In this document: positions 8,181 to 16,484 of the stretch, in pieces
How the letters are laid out: each line of letters begins with the position of its first letter
Numbering within the stretch: the stretch's first letter is position 1
From: CAIQJJ01 sp964606085
Lineage (GTDB): Bacteria > Chloroflexota > Anaerolineae > Anaerolineales > UBA4823
Direction: 5' to 3'
Assembly: GCA_964606085.1 (NCBI GenBank)
Contig: CAZSFD010000048.1
Location: 1 to 38,292 of the forward strand
Length of the DNA stretch: 38,292 nt
The notes under the pieces: generated by a model
Databases searched by the model: none
What the model saw: only the letters and a program-made list of their open reading frames with translations
What the model was told of the DNA's origin: nothing
Translations under genes and position numbers: made by a program

Positions 8181-9731
8181 ATGAACGCCCTTTCCCGCAC
8201 CACCGCCGAAGGCATCCTCTTCACTGACCAATACCAGTTGTCTATGGCGCAACTGTATTTTCGGCTCGGCTTGCACGAGAAAGAAGTGCAGTTCGAACAC
8301 TACTTCCGTGAAAACCCCGATTATGGCCTGCACCGCGCCGGATATTGCGTCAACGCCGGCATGGAGTGGCTGCTTGATTGGATGGACGAAACTCGCTTCC
8401 GCCCCGAAGATGTGGCCCACCTGCGCCAGCAGAAAACCCGCCGTGGGGCGCAGCTTTTTGGCGATGATTTTCTGGATTGGCTGTTGGCCGAGGGCAACTT
8501 CGACGGCCTGAACATCCAGGCCATCCCCGAAGGGCGCGTCATCCACCCCAACGAACCGCTCACGGTGGTGCGCGGCCCGCTGGCGATGGCGCAAATTTTG
8601 GAAACGTCGCTGCTCAACCAACTCAATTACCAGATTCTCATCGCCACCAAAGCCGCCCGCATTCGCGAAGTGGGCCAGGCGCAACTGATGCTCGAATTTG
8701 GCCTGCGCCGCGGGCATGATCGCGGCGCCAACGCCGGGGCGCGCGCCGCCCTGATCGGCGGGGCAGACTATACTTCCAATGTCGGTCTCTCGCATGTGAT
8801 GGGCCTGCCGCCCAAAGGCACGCACGCCCACAGCATGGTGCAATTGTTTACCGCTACCGGCCACAGCGAACTGGACGCCTTCCGCGCCTACGCCGAACTC
8901 TACCCCGATGACTGCCTGCTGCTGGTGGATACGGTCAACACGCTGGAGAGCGGTGTGCCAAACGCTATGCGTGTCTTCGAGGAACTGCGCCGCCGCGGTC
9001 ACGAGCCGGTGGGCATTCGCCTGGATTCTGGCGACCTGGCCTATCTGAGCATTCAGGCGGCCAAAATGCTCGATGCCGCCGGTTTTACCAACACGTCTAT
9101 TGTCCTTTCCAACAACCTGGATGAATTGGTGATCTGGCAAATTGTCACGCAGATTGCCCAGGAAGCGCCGCGCTACGGCGTGGATGCTGATGCCCTGGTC
9201 AAACGCCTGGTCTATGGCGTGGGCACGCGTCTGCTCACCTCGTGGGGCGACCCGGCCCTGGGTGGCGTATATAAGCTGGTGGCGGTCTGCCACGAGGGAA
9301 GCTGGCAGCCGGCGATCAAAATCTCCGAATCGCTGGCCAAAACGCCCAATCCCGGCCACAAGCGCGTTTGGCGCATCTACGACCAGCGCGGCAAAGCCAC
9401 TGCCGACCTGCTCACGCTGGATGGCGAAAACCCGCTTCAAGGGGATCGCCTGGTGCTGCATCACCCAACCGATCACACCAAATCGCGTGTCTTGCACCGC
9501 GCAGATATCCTTGAGATCGAGCCTTTGTTAGTAGATGTGTTACGAGATGGCCGTCGTCTCGATGGCCCGGCCACCCTCGACGAATTGCGCCGCCGCCGCC
9601 AGGACGATGTAGAACGTCTCGATCCGGGCGTGCGCCGCCTGATGAACCCGCACATTTACCATGTCTCGCTTAGCGAATCGTTGTGGCTGTTGAAGCAGCA
9701 GTTGATTAAGTCTGCAATCAGGTTATCGTAA
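8181..9731 (+). CDS. pncB: Nicotinate phosphoribosyltransferase
   Basis: A 516-aa cytosolic enzyme of NAD salvage that joins nicotinate and PRPP to give nicotinate mononucleotide, coupled to ATP hydrolysis. Typical features are the N-terminal TDQYQLSMAQ, the phosphoribosyl-binding region RRGHDRGANAGARAALIGG, the conserved GTHAHS at residues 213-218 with the catalytic histidine, and the GIRLDSGDLAYLS strand with the PRPP-contacting Asp. Length fits the long bacterial form. The ATG at 8181 begins the conserved N-terminus but has no recognisable ribosome-binding site because the upstream bases are a tandem repeat. The gene sits within a cluster of LiaF/PspC-type genes with no obvious functional link. 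Confidence 0.95.
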   Translation: MNALSRTTAEGILFTDQYQLSMAQLYFRLGLHEKEVQFEHYFRENPDYGLHRAGYCVNAGMEWLLDWMDETRFRPEDVAHLRQQKTRRGAQLFGDDFLDWLLAEGNFDGLNIQAIPEGRVIHPNEPLTVVRGPLAMAQILETSLLNQLNYQILIATKAARIREVGQAQLMLEFGLRRGHDRGANAGARAALIGGADYTSNVGLSHVMGLPPKGTHAHSMVQLFTATGHSELDAFRAYAELYPDDCLLLVDTVNTLESGVPNAMRVFEELRRRGHEPVGIRLDSGDLAYLSIQAAKMLDAAGFTNTSIVLSNNLDELVIWQIVTQIAQEAPRYGVDADALVKRLVYGVGTRLLTSWGDPALGGVYKLVAVCHEGSWQPAIKISESLAKTPNPGHKRVWRIYDQRGKATADLLTLDGENPLQGDRLVLHHPTDHTKSRVLHRADILEIEPLLVDVLRDGRRLDGPATLDELRRRRQDDVERLDPGVRRLMNPHIYHVSLSESLWLLKQQLIKSAIRLS

Positions 9732-9781
9732 TCTTTTTCTTGTGACCGTTCTGCGGCGTTGCAAAACGAATGGAGGTCTGG

Positions 9782-10420
9782 ATGAAACTCAAATGGTTCG
9801 GTTCCACCACATTTTGGGGCATCGTATTGATTCTGGCAGGGGTATTGTTCCTGCTGCAAAACCTGGGCATTTTGCCAGCCGGCAGCCTGTTCATCGGCGG
9901 CGTGCTTGGCTTTTTTGGGCTGCTGTTCCTCTCGGCATACGTTGGGGATCGCCAGCATTGGTGGGCGCTCATTCCGGGGATCATTTTGTTGGGGCTGGCT
10001 TCACTCATCGTCATGGATGCCTTCTTCCCTGCGGCGGCATCGGCCTGGGGCGGCAGTGTCTTTCTCGGCGGTATTGGTCTGAGCTTTTGGGCCGTATACC
10101 TGGCGCGGCGCGAACACTGGTGGGCGATCATCCCCGGTGGCGTGGTGACGACGCTGGCCGTGGTCGCCGGGCTAGGCTCGAATGTAGATGGCAACCTGTC
10201 GGGGGCAGCCTTTTTCCTCGGCCTGGGGTTGACCTTTTTGCTCGTGGCGCTCTTGCCCAACCCGGCCGGCAAGATGACCTGGGCCTACATCCCTGGCTTT
10301 ATCTTGCTTGGCATGGGCGTGATGATGCTGGTGTTCACCGCCAACCTGGCCGCGTATGTGCTGCCGGCGGTCGCCATTTTGTTCGGCGTGGTGCTGCTGG
10401 TGCGGGCCTTGCGGAGCTAA
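9782..10420 (+). CDS. Multi-pass membrane protein (LiaI/LiaF-TM-like repeats)
   Basis: A 212-aa, almost wholly hydrophobic protein with about seven predicted transmembrane helices and short loops. The first helix pair (FWGIVLILAGVLFLLQNLGIL) resembles the membrane part of the two LiaF-like proteins in the cluster. A loop-plus-helix unit occurs twice (HWWALIPG and HWWAIIPG), pointing to internal duplication. No soluble domain or catalytic motif is seen. GGAGGT at 9772-9777 favours the ATG at 9782 over the in-frame ATG at 9770. The PspC gene starts 4 nt after the stop, so the two are co-transcribed and probably act together at the membrane. Confidence 0.8.
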   Translation: MKLKWFGSTTFWGIVLILAGVLFLLQNLGILPAGSLFIGGVLGFFGLLFLSAYVGDRQHWWALIPGIILLGLASLIVMDAFFPAAASAWGGSVFLGGIGLSFWAVYLARREHWWAIIPGGVVTTLAVVAGLGSNVDGNLSGAAFFLGLGLTFLLVALLPNPAGKMTWAYIPGFILLGMGVMMLVFTANLAAYVLPAVAILFGVVLLVRALRS

Positions 10421-10424
10421 CACG

Positions 10425-10886
10425 ATGAACCGTAAACTCTTTCGTACCCCCCATGACGTGATGATCGCCGGCGTTTGCGGCGGGCTGGGCAAATACCTGG
10501 AGATCAATCCCGCTTTTGTGCGTGCCTTTTTTGTGCTGCTGGCCCTGGCGAATGGGATCGGTTTTTGGGTCTATGTGGTGTTGTGGGCGGTTATCCCGCG
10601 CGAAGATTGCGGCCCCAACCCCACCCTGGGCAAAACCGCCAACGATGCCGCCAACGAGATGGCCGAAAAAGCCCGCATGATGGGCGATGAACTGCGCCAG
10701 GCTGTCAACCGTCCGCATCCGCACACCGTGGCCTATATCGGCGCGGCGCTGATCGTATTTGGCGTGATCACCCTGCTGACCAACCTCAATCCGGCGCTGC
10801 TGGGTTGGCTCAATTCGGGCTTTTTGTGGGCCTTGCTGCTGATCGTGGCGGGCATTTTCTTGCTGCTACGCTCGCGCAAATTGTAA
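10425..10886 (+). CDS. PspC domain protein
   Basis: A 153-aa membrane protein. The first 62 residues are a canonical PspC domain (LFRTPHDVMIAGVCGGLGKYL, here quoted in part as AGVCGGLGKYLEINP, then VLWAVIPRED). A polar, probably cytoplasmic linker (about 63-95) is followed by two more hydrophobic segments (about 98-115 and 125-150) of the LiaI/LiaF type. PspC proteins sense membrane stress and, in the Psp system, control its regulator. The start is 4 nt after the preceding membrane gene, indicating an operon. The stop is followed directly by leader copy B of the next LiaF-like gene. Confidence 0.88.
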   Translation: MNRKLFRTPHDVMIAGVCGGLGKYLEINPAFVRAFFVLLALANGIGFWVYVVLWAVIPREDCGPNPTLGKTANDAANEMAEKARMMGDELRQAVNRPHPHTVAYIGAALIVFGVITLLTNLNPALLGWLNSGFLWALLLIVAGIFLLLRSRKL

Positions 10887-10977
10887 GTGCCTAACCAGTG
10901 AACTCTTTGCACAACAAACGAGAATTTCCTGGATTAGTGCGCTGGTCGTTCCGCTTTATGCGGGTTAGGAGAGAGCT
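10887..10977 (+). promoter_or_regulatory. Leader element copy B, structured 5' region with sequestrable RBS
   Basis: Second copy of the leader at 7185-7274, starting at the base after the PspC stop codon. CCTAACC (10890-10896) can pair with GGTTAGG (10963-10969), which includes part of the Shine-Dalgarno. The local hairpin CCGC-TTTAT-GCGG (10951-10963) is also kept. The two leaders stay alike up to the RBS, while the coding sequences right after the start codons are unrelated, so the similarity is not just recent gene duplication. Confidence 0.6.
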
Positions 10978-12051
10978 ATGAACGAAAACGAACGTGAAAC
11001 CTATCATCGCCGCCATCGCCCGGGGCTGTTTTTCCCGGTGCTGATCATCACCCTGGGCGTGCTGCTGCTTTTGCAAAATGTCGGCATCTTGACCGAGAGC
11101 ATTTGGGATTTGCTCTGGAAGTGTTGGCCGGTCTTCTTGATCTGGATCGGCCTGGACAGCCTGTATAACCGCCAGGGCGTGGCCGGGCCGGTCTTTTTCA
11201 TCGGCATTGGGGCGATCTTCCTGCTCAATAACTTCGGTCTGCTGGCCTGGAATACCTGGGATTTGATCTTCCAGCTATGGCCGGTGATGCTGATCGCCTG
11301 GGGCCTCGACCTGGTGGTGGGACGGCGGGCCTGGTGGGGGGCGTTGGCCGCGCTGGCGCTGCTGGCGGTGGTCGTCGTGGCGGTGCTGGCTGTTGGCGGG
11401 CTGGTTGTGCCTGCCGAAAAGACCTCGCTCGATTGGCAGCCCGAAGGCGAAATCGAACAATTCGATGTCACGCTCAAACCAGCCGTTGGTTCCGTCGCCG
11501 TAGACGTCACCTCCGACACGGCCTACCTGGTGGCGGGTGAACTTTACCACCGCAAGGGTCTCGCCATCGAAAAGGTGATGACCGAGAAAAATGGTCAGGC
11601 CACGCTTACCCTGGCGTTACCCGGTGAAACGGTGATGAACCCGCTCAACCAGGCCAATCTGCCCGACTGGCAACTCACCTTCGATGAGCGCGCCCCGCTC
11701 GACCTGACCGTGCGGGTTGGCGCTGGCAGCGCCGACCTCGACCTGCGCACCGCCGCCCTGACCGCCCTCGATGTGGAAGTGGGCGTGGGCAGCGCCGAAA
11801 TCTGGCTGCCTGCCGAAACCTTCACCGCCCGCGTGGATGGCGGCGTGGGTGAGACCGTCATCTACATCCCCGTAGATGTGGCCGTGCGCCTCGAAGCCGA
11901 CCCTGGCGTCACCGCCTTCTCGCGCCCGCCTGGCTTCGATGAAGAATCCGAAGATGTTTACGAGTATCGCACCAGCCAGAACGATCTGCCGAAAATTACG
12001 CTGATCGTTGAGCAGGGGGTGGGGCGCTTGGTGATCGCGTTTGCGCCGTAA
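10978..12051 (+). CDS. LiaF-like membrane protein, larger paralogue
   Basis: A 357-aa protein. A short basic N-terminus (about 1-16) is followed by four or five hydrophobic segments of the LiaI/LiaF type, with the unit 'LLLQNVGIL...WPVFLIWIGLD' repeated as 'FLLNNFGLL...WPVMLIAWGLD', then another helix at about 118-140. The C-terminal domain (about 150-357) is beta-rich with glycine-ladder strands (VRVGAGSADLDL, VEVGVGSAEIWLP, VEQGVGRLVIAF), as in LiaF C-terminal domains. It is a paralogue of the 263-aa protein at 7275. The start at 10978 follows TTAGGAG and the conserved leader. A long perfect palindrome after the stop probably ends the transcript. Confidence 0.85.
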   Translation: MNENERETYHRRHRPGLFFPVLIITLGVLLLLQNVGILTESIWDLLWKCWPVFLIWIGLDSLYNRQGVAGPVFFIGIGAIFLLNNFGLLAWNTWDLIFQLWPVMLIAWGLDLVVGRRAWWGALAALALLAVVVVAVLAVGGLVVPAEKTSLDWQPEGEIEQFDVTLKPAVGSVAVDVTSDTAYLVAGELYHRKGLAIEKVMTEKNGQATLTLALPGETVMNPLNQANLPDWQLTFDERAPLDLTVRVGAGSADLDLRTAALTALDVEVGVGSAEIWLPAETFTARVDGGVGETVIYIPVDVAVRLEADPGVTAFSRPPGFDEESEDVYEYRTSQNDLPKITLIVEQGVGRLVIAFAP

Positions 12052-12061
12052 TCCTGGCGCC

Positions 12062-12114
12062 GATTAACACAAAACGGGAGTTTGTTGCAAACAAACTCCC
12101 GTTTTGTGTTAATC
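12062..12114. terminator. Bidirectional terminator between converging genes
   Basis: A 53-nt palindrome with 25-bp perfect arms (12062-12086 and 12090-12114) and a 3-nt loop. The core is ACGGGAG/CTCCCGT flanked by A-runs and T-runs, so each strand ends in a T-rich stretch. It lies between the LiaF-like gene (plus) and the kinase gene (minus), 10 nt from the first stop. Confidence 0.9.
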
Positions 12115-12146
12115 AGTGCCAACTCTTTTCGATGCTGGCAGGATGC

Positions 12147-13889
12147 TCAGGGTGCGGGGGTAGCGGTGGGTGGCGGCTCGGTAGGTGGCGGCTCGGTGGG
12201 TGGCGGCTCTGTTGGCGGCACGTCGGTGGGTGGTTCAGGCGTGTCGGTTGGGGCGGGGGCGCTGGTTGGTGCGGCTGTATCCTCTGGCGGGGGATAGGGC
12301 GCTTCGGTCACGACACGGGTTGGCGTGGGGGATGGGGGTGACGATTTGACTGGCGTTGCCGTTGGCGGTTCGGCGGGTGGCTGATCGTCGTCGCCGGGTT
12401 TTTCGGTCGGTTGTGCGGGCCGCGGTGCGGGGGATGGCAGCGCGGTGATTATCGGTAAACTTTCCACGATCAAGGTATCCAGTTGAAGCACAGAAACCGC
12501 TATCCAGCCGGTTTTCTCTTCCCCTGGCATTTGCACGGCCAGCCAGGTGCCATCGGCGTTGCGGCCAATAACGGCTAACTCGCTGCCTTTGGAAACAGCG
12601 GTCAAGACATTGTAAGTGGTGCCAGGGCCAGTGCGGATATTGGCTGAGCGGGCGTTGACGATCACACGCGGTAACGCGGTGCTGGTGGGCGTTGGGCTTG
12701 GGGTGATGGTGCGCGTTGGCGTAGAAACCGTGGTTTTCGTGGATGATGGGCGCATCGTGGCGCTTGGCAGGGCCGTGGCCGGGATAGCGGTCGTTGCTGC
12801 CAGGCTCGGCTGGATCGTGGATGTCAGCGATGCGGTGGGCGTGGCCTGGCCGGGCAAATTGAAGATCACCAGCATCAGGGCTGCTATTCCCACCATCACA
12901 CACAAGATCACCGCGGCCACTCCAGCGATCAGCCAGGGAAAAGGTCTGGCGGGCGGCGGCATCGGCCCGGCCTGCAACGTAGCGCTGACAGGTACTTTTG
13001 GGCTTTTGGCAGGCAACGACCCGCTGGAAATTTTGCGGGCGGCCGAGGCAGCCTGGCTGCCCCCTGCGCTTGCCGCGTTGGCGGCAATATCGGCCAGGGC
13101 GCTGGCAAAATCGGCAACACTGGCATAACGCCAATCGCGCTCTTTGGCCATCACCCGTTCGATGATGGCCTGGCAATCGCTGGGCAAATCGGGGCGGATT
13201 GCCAGCAAATTGGGGATGGGGTCGGTGATGTGCTTGATGATCTGCCCGGTGGGGGTGTCGGCTTCGTAGGGCTGCCGCCCGCTGAGCATCTCGAACAGGA
13301 TGGCCCCCAGGGCGTAGATGTCGCTGCGGCCATCAATGTCTTTTTCGCCGCGGCCTTGTTCGGGACTCATGTAAGCGGGGGTGCCGATGATCGTGTGGCT
13401 GCTGGTCAGCGCCGAGGCGGCCGTCAGCTTGGCGATGCCGAAATCGGAGACATGCGGAACATCCTGGTGATCGAATAGGATGTTGCCCGGTTTCAGATCG
13501 CGGTGGATGATCCCTTTTTCATGGGCGTAATCTATGGCTGAGGCAATTTGGCCCAGGATGCGAGCGGCTTCGGCCAATGGCAGCGGCCCCTGGGCAATGC
13601 GTTCTGCCAGCGAACCGCCCAACATCAACCGCATCACCAGGTAAGGCTGATCGTCTTCTTCGCCGAAGTCGTGCACCGGCACGATGCCGGTATGCTCCAG
13701 GGCGGCGATGATCTTGGCTTCCCGTTCGAAACGCGCCCGAAAGGTTGGTTCGTGCAGCAGTTGGCGTGGCAGCACCTTGATCGCCACGTCACGCTCGAAG
13801 CGGGGGTCATACGCCCGGTAAACCGTCGCCATGCCGCCGCGCCCGATCTCGGCCCTGATTTCATACCGCCCGATGCTTTGTGGTTCCAT
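12147..13889 (-). CDS. Transmembrane Ser/Thr protein kinase with extracellular SH3b domain
   Basis: A 580-aa PknB-type kinase. The cytoplasmic kinase domain (about 9-270) has the glycine loop GRGGMATVY, catalytic Lys38 (AIKVL), HRDLKPGN with HRD at 129-131, DFG at 149-151 and the activation segment GTPAYMSPEQ, so it should be active. An Ala/Ser linker leads to one transmembrane helix (about 319-344). Outside the cell are a Thr/Pro-rich stalk, a bacterial SH3 domain (about 408-470, NIRTGPGTTYNVL and GWIAV) and a low-complexity tail ending in PPTEPP repeats. The SH3b domain takes the place of the PASTA domains of classical PknB and may bind cell-wall material. It is divergent to the phosphoglycosyl transferase gene with 54 nt between starts. 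Confidence 0.93.
   Translation of the reverse strand: MEPQSIGRYEIRAEIGRGGMATVYRAYDPRFERDVAIKVLPRQLLHEPTFRARFEREAKIIAALEHTGIVPVHDFGEEDDQPYLVMRLMLGGSLAERIAQGPLPLAEAARILGQIASAIDYAHEKGIIHRDLKPGNILFDHQDVPHVSDFGIAKLTAASALTSSHTIIGTPAYMSPEQGRGEKDIDGRSDIYALGAILFEMLSGRQPYEADTPTGQIIKHITDPIPNLLAIRPDLPSDCQAIIERVMAKERDWRYASVADFASALADIAANAASAGGSQAASAARKISSGSLPAKSPKVPVSATLQAGPMPPPARPFPWLIAGVAAVILCVMVGIAALMLVIFNLPGQATPTASLTSTIQPSLAATTAIPATALPSATMRPSSTKTTVSTPTRTITPSPTPTSTALPRVIVNARSANIRTGPGTTYNVLTAVSKGSELAVIGRNADGTWLAVQMPGEEKTGWIAVSVLQLDTLIVESLPIITALPSPAPRPAQPTEKPGDDDQPPAEPPTATPVKSSPPSPTPTRVVTEAPYPPPEDTAAPTSAPAPTDTPEPPTDVPPTEPPPTEPPPTEPPPTATPAP
12158..12230. repeat. GGTGGCGGCTCGGT-type tandem repeat coding the kinase C-terminal tail
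   Basis: Near-identical 15-nt units encode PPTEP repeats on the minus strand (three full copies plus partial ones). Such repeats change length easily, so the tail length may vary between strains. Confidence 0.7.
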
Positions 13890-13914
13890 GTTGGCCTCTT
13901 TTCATAAGTACAGT

Positions 13915-13935
13915 CATTATAACATTTTGGTACAA
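13915..13935. promoter_or_regulatory. Divergent -10-like boxes between kinase and glycan operon
   Basis: ATTATA at 13915-13920 reads TATAAT on the minus strand, 26 nt from the kinase ATG. TACAAT at 13930-13935 followed by CG lies 8 nt before the plus-strand ATG at 13944, so a transcript from it would have almost no leader. No good -35 boxes were found for either. Confidence 0.35.
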
Positions 13936-13943
13936 TCGCCTTT

Positions 13944-14552
13944 ATGCCTCCCCTCTCCAAACGCATCTTCGACCTTGCCCTGACCATCCCAGGCCTGATC
14001 TTGATCTCCCCCTTGCTGGTTTTGCTCGTTGGCCTTGTCTGGCTCTTCCACGGTTGGCCGGTGCTGTTCTCACAGGTGCGCCCTGGCTACAAGGGTAAGA
14101 TGTTTCGCCTGTACAAATTCCGCAGCATGACGGATGCCCGCGATGCCGCCGGCAACCTGCTGCCCGACGCCGACCGCCTGACGCCTCTCGGCAAATTCCT
14201 GCGTTCCACCAGCCTCGACGAACTGCCCGAACTCTTCAATGTGCTGAAAGGGGAGATGAGCCTGGTGGGGCCGCGCCCGCTGCTGGTGCAATATCTCGAA
14301 CGCTACTCGCCCGAACAGGCCCGCCGCCACGACGCACTGCCCGGCATCACTGGCTGGGCGCAGGTTAACGGGCGCAACGCCATCGCCTGGGAAGACAAGT
14401 TCCGCCTGGATGTGTGGTATGTGGACAACTGGTCGCTGGCGCTGGATGCCAAAATCCTGCTGCTGACGTTCTGGAAAGTCATCCAACGCGAAGGCATCAG
14501 CCAGGAAGGCCATGCTACCGCCGAGGAGTTTAGGGGTAATCACAAGGAGTAA
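13944..14552 (+). CDS. Bacterial sugar transferase (PglC-type phosphoglycosyl transferase)
   Basis: A 202-aa monotopic membrane enzyme that moves a sugar-1-phosphate from a UDP-sugar to undecaprenyl phosphate, the first step of glycan assembly. The N-terminal re-entrant helix (about 8-36) begins after KRIFDLA. The core shows LYKFRSM, the catalytic Asp-Glu dyad in STSLDELPELFNVLKGEMS and the VGPRPLL loop, then GITGWAQVNGR and the DVWYVDNWSL segment. Length is that of the minimal family with no extra N-terminal domains. It is the first gene of a nine-gene run on the plus strand; the next gene starts 6 nt after its stop. The sugar it uses cannot be read from sequence. Confidence 0.93.
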   Translation: MPPLSKRIFDLALTIPGLILISPLLVLLVGLVWLFHGWPVLFSQVRPGYKGKMFRLYKFRSMTDARDAAGNLLPDADRLTPLGKFLRSTSLDELPELFNVLKGEMSLVGPRPLLVQYLERYSPEQARRHDALPGITGWAQVNGRNAIAWEDKFRLDVWYVDNWSLALDAKILLLTFWKVIQREGISQEGHATAEEFRGNHKE

Positions 14553-14558
14553 TTCGCC

Positions 14559-16142
14559 ATGAAACGTGGATTGATCTTTCACCCTCTTTTGATCGCTTTG
14601 TACCCGATGACATACCTATACCTGCTCAACTACCAATTAGCGAACTTTGACCAGGTGTTGCGCAGCTTGCTGATTGTGTTGGCGCTATTAGGGATTGTGT
14701 GGTGGTCTGTTCAACGTTGGCTGAACCAACCTGATAAAGCAGCGCTGATCGTATCGGTCTTTTTTCTGCTCTTCTTCTCGTATGGTCATTTGTTGACGAG
14801 TATGACCAATTATCTCCAGGCCTGGTTTGGCCTCGGTGCTGAAGCCCTGGTCCCGTTGCAAAGCCAAACGGCAATGTTGGTCTTGTTGCTGGTTTGGGTC
14901 GGGGTATTGGGTATGGTTACCATGCTGACCATCCAGTCGAAATCGGATTTTCGCATCGTAACGCAGTTGATGAATGTTGTCTCGTTAACGTTGTTGGGCC
15001 TGGCCATCGTCAAAGCAGGGCAATTGTCCCTCGCCTTACGCGGCAACCAGGGTCAAGTGCGCGACCTGTTGGCCGCCGGACAACTCACGACGCCCTTAAC
15101 GGCCAGTTGCACTGAAACTTGCCCCGATATTTACTACATCATTCTGGATGGTTATGCCCGTTCCGATGTGATGAACCAGATATTCCATTATGATAATTCG
15201 GAGTTCATCGCCCATCTACGCCAGCGGGGGTTCTATGTGGCCGATCAGGCGCATACGAACTACAACTATACGTATGTTTCGTTGGCGTCATCGCTGAATG
15301 CCGATTATCTGAGCGCCCTGAACCGTCAGTTTGCGCCAACCGACAACAGCGTTTGGGCGGTGTTTCAACTGCTTACGAAAAATTCGGTGATGAAAGCCTT
15401 GCGGGATACCGGCTATACACTCATTTCCCTGCCTGCTCCGCTCATTTCAAACAACCTGCCGGCCGATATTTCCCTGACACCTGTTTCGCGTATCAGCGCG
15501 TTTGAACTGCAATTGATAGATACCACACCGCTGCGCTTCCTGTTGCACGAACAACAGCATAGCGCACACCGCCAGTGGATTCACTATCAGTTTGCAACCC
15601 TGCCGCAAACTTCTGTTTACCCCTCGCCCAAGTTCGTTTTTGCGCACATCCTGGTGCCACATGCCCCGTTCGTTTTCAAGGCTGATGGTTCAGCATTCAA
15701 TCCGCCCTGGGAATTTACCTTGCTGGACTCAGATAACTTTACCAAACGCTTTGGTCAGGATGTGTTTGTAGAAAGTTACCGTCAGCAGGCCATTTATACC
15801 ACCGCCCAGGCCACCCAATTGATCGATCAACTGCTGACCATCACACCGTCGCCCATCATCATCCTGCAATCGGATCATGGCCCTGGGTCACAGCACCACG
15901 GCACGAATGTGGAATTGATTGGTAATTATGATGAACGCTTTTCCATTTTGAGCGCTTATTATTTCCCCGATCAGTCCTACACGGCGCTGTATCCCAGTAT
16001 CACCCCCGTCAATTCATTCCGCATTATACTTAACCAATACTTCGGCGGCCATTATGACCTGCTGGAAGACCGCAGCTACTGGATTAATATCGAATTTCCC
16101 TACGCTCCTGTTGATGTCACCGAAAAATTGACGAGCCCATGA
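14559..16142 (+). CDS. Membrane protein with alkaline-phosphatase/sulfatase-like catalytic domain
   Basis: A 527-aa protein. Residues 1-170 carry about five or six transmembrane helices. From about 185 the extracytoplasmic domain has the fold of sulfatases and LtaS/phosphoethanolamine transferases: the first metal-binding strand CPDIYYIILDGYARSD, a likely Thr/Ser nucleophile in the YTYVSLASSL stretch, the His of HILVPHAPF and the metal pair in LQSDHGPGS. Such enzymes add or remove phosphodiester groups on surface polymers. It begins 6 nt after the phosphoglycosyl transferase, with GGAGTAA upstream of the ATG at 14559. Its codons look richer in A/T than those of the flanking genes, by eye. True substrate unknown. 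Confidence 0.82.
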   Translation: MKRGLIFHPLLIALYPMTYLYLLNYQLANFDQVLRSLLIVLALLGIVWWSVQRWLNQPDKAALIVSVFFLLFFSYGHLLTSMTNYLQAWFGLGAEALVPLQSQTAMLVLLLVWVGVLGMVTMLTIQSKSDFRIVTQLMNVVSLTLLGLAIVKAGQLSLALRGNQGQVRDLLAAGQLTTPLTASCTETCPDIYYIILDGYARSDVMNQIFHYDNSEFIAHLRQRGFYVADQAHTNYNYTYVSLASSLNADYLSALNRQFAPTDNSVWAVFQLLTKNSVMKALRDTGYTLISLPAPLISNNLPADISLTPVSRISAFELQLIDTTPLRFLLHEQQHSAHRQWIHYQFATLPQTSVYPSPKFVFAHILVPHAPFVFKADGSAFNPPWEFTLLDSDNFTKRFGQDVFVESYRQQAIYTTAQATQLIDQLLTITPSPIIILQSDHGPGSQHHGTNVELIGNYDERFSILSAYYFPDQSYTALYPSITPVNSFRIILNQYFGGHYDLLEDRSYWINIEFPYAPVDVTEKLTSP

Positions 16143-16220
16143 TCGTCAGGCATCAGCAGATGCCCGCATGCCGGCATTGACTTTGCTGGTATGTTCTAAG
16201 TCATTACCCTGGAGGTTATC

Positions 16221-16484
16221 GTGTATCCACTAGACTTATTGCACCTTGTCCACGGGATAGGCCATGCTCCCCTTTTCAAGAGCCATGCTTACCTCGACCC
16301 TGGATCGGGCAGTTTTCTGCTGCAATTGTTGATTGCCAGCCTGGTCGGGGCGGGCTTTCTGATCAAGACCTTCTGGCAGCGCATTGTGTCCTTTTTCACC
16401 GGCAAACCACTCGATACCCCTTCTGCTGACACCCCACCCACAGACCAACCCCCGGCAAACAATGATGACCAGCACCAACCCTGA
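16221..16484 (+). CDS. Small 'YLDPGSGS' membrane protein
   Basis: An 87-aa protein starting with GTG after GGAGGT (16210-16215). It contains the conserved string AYLDPGSGSFLLQ, one transmembrane helix (about 32-50, LLIASLVGAGFLIKTFW) and a basic stretch, then a Pro/Asp/Asn-rich disordered tail. Small proteins with a Y-[LI]-D-P-G-[ST]-G-S motif before a single helix are, from memory, common near sulfatase-like and methyltransferase genes of surface-glycan loci, but their function is not known to me. Its last 20 nt overlap the start of the methyltransferase gene, which points to translational coupling. Confidence 0.8.
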   Translation: MYPLDLLHLVHGIGHAPLFKSHAYLDPGSGSFLLQLLIASLVGAGFLIKTFWQRIVSFFTGKPLDTPSADTPPTDQPPANNDDQHQP

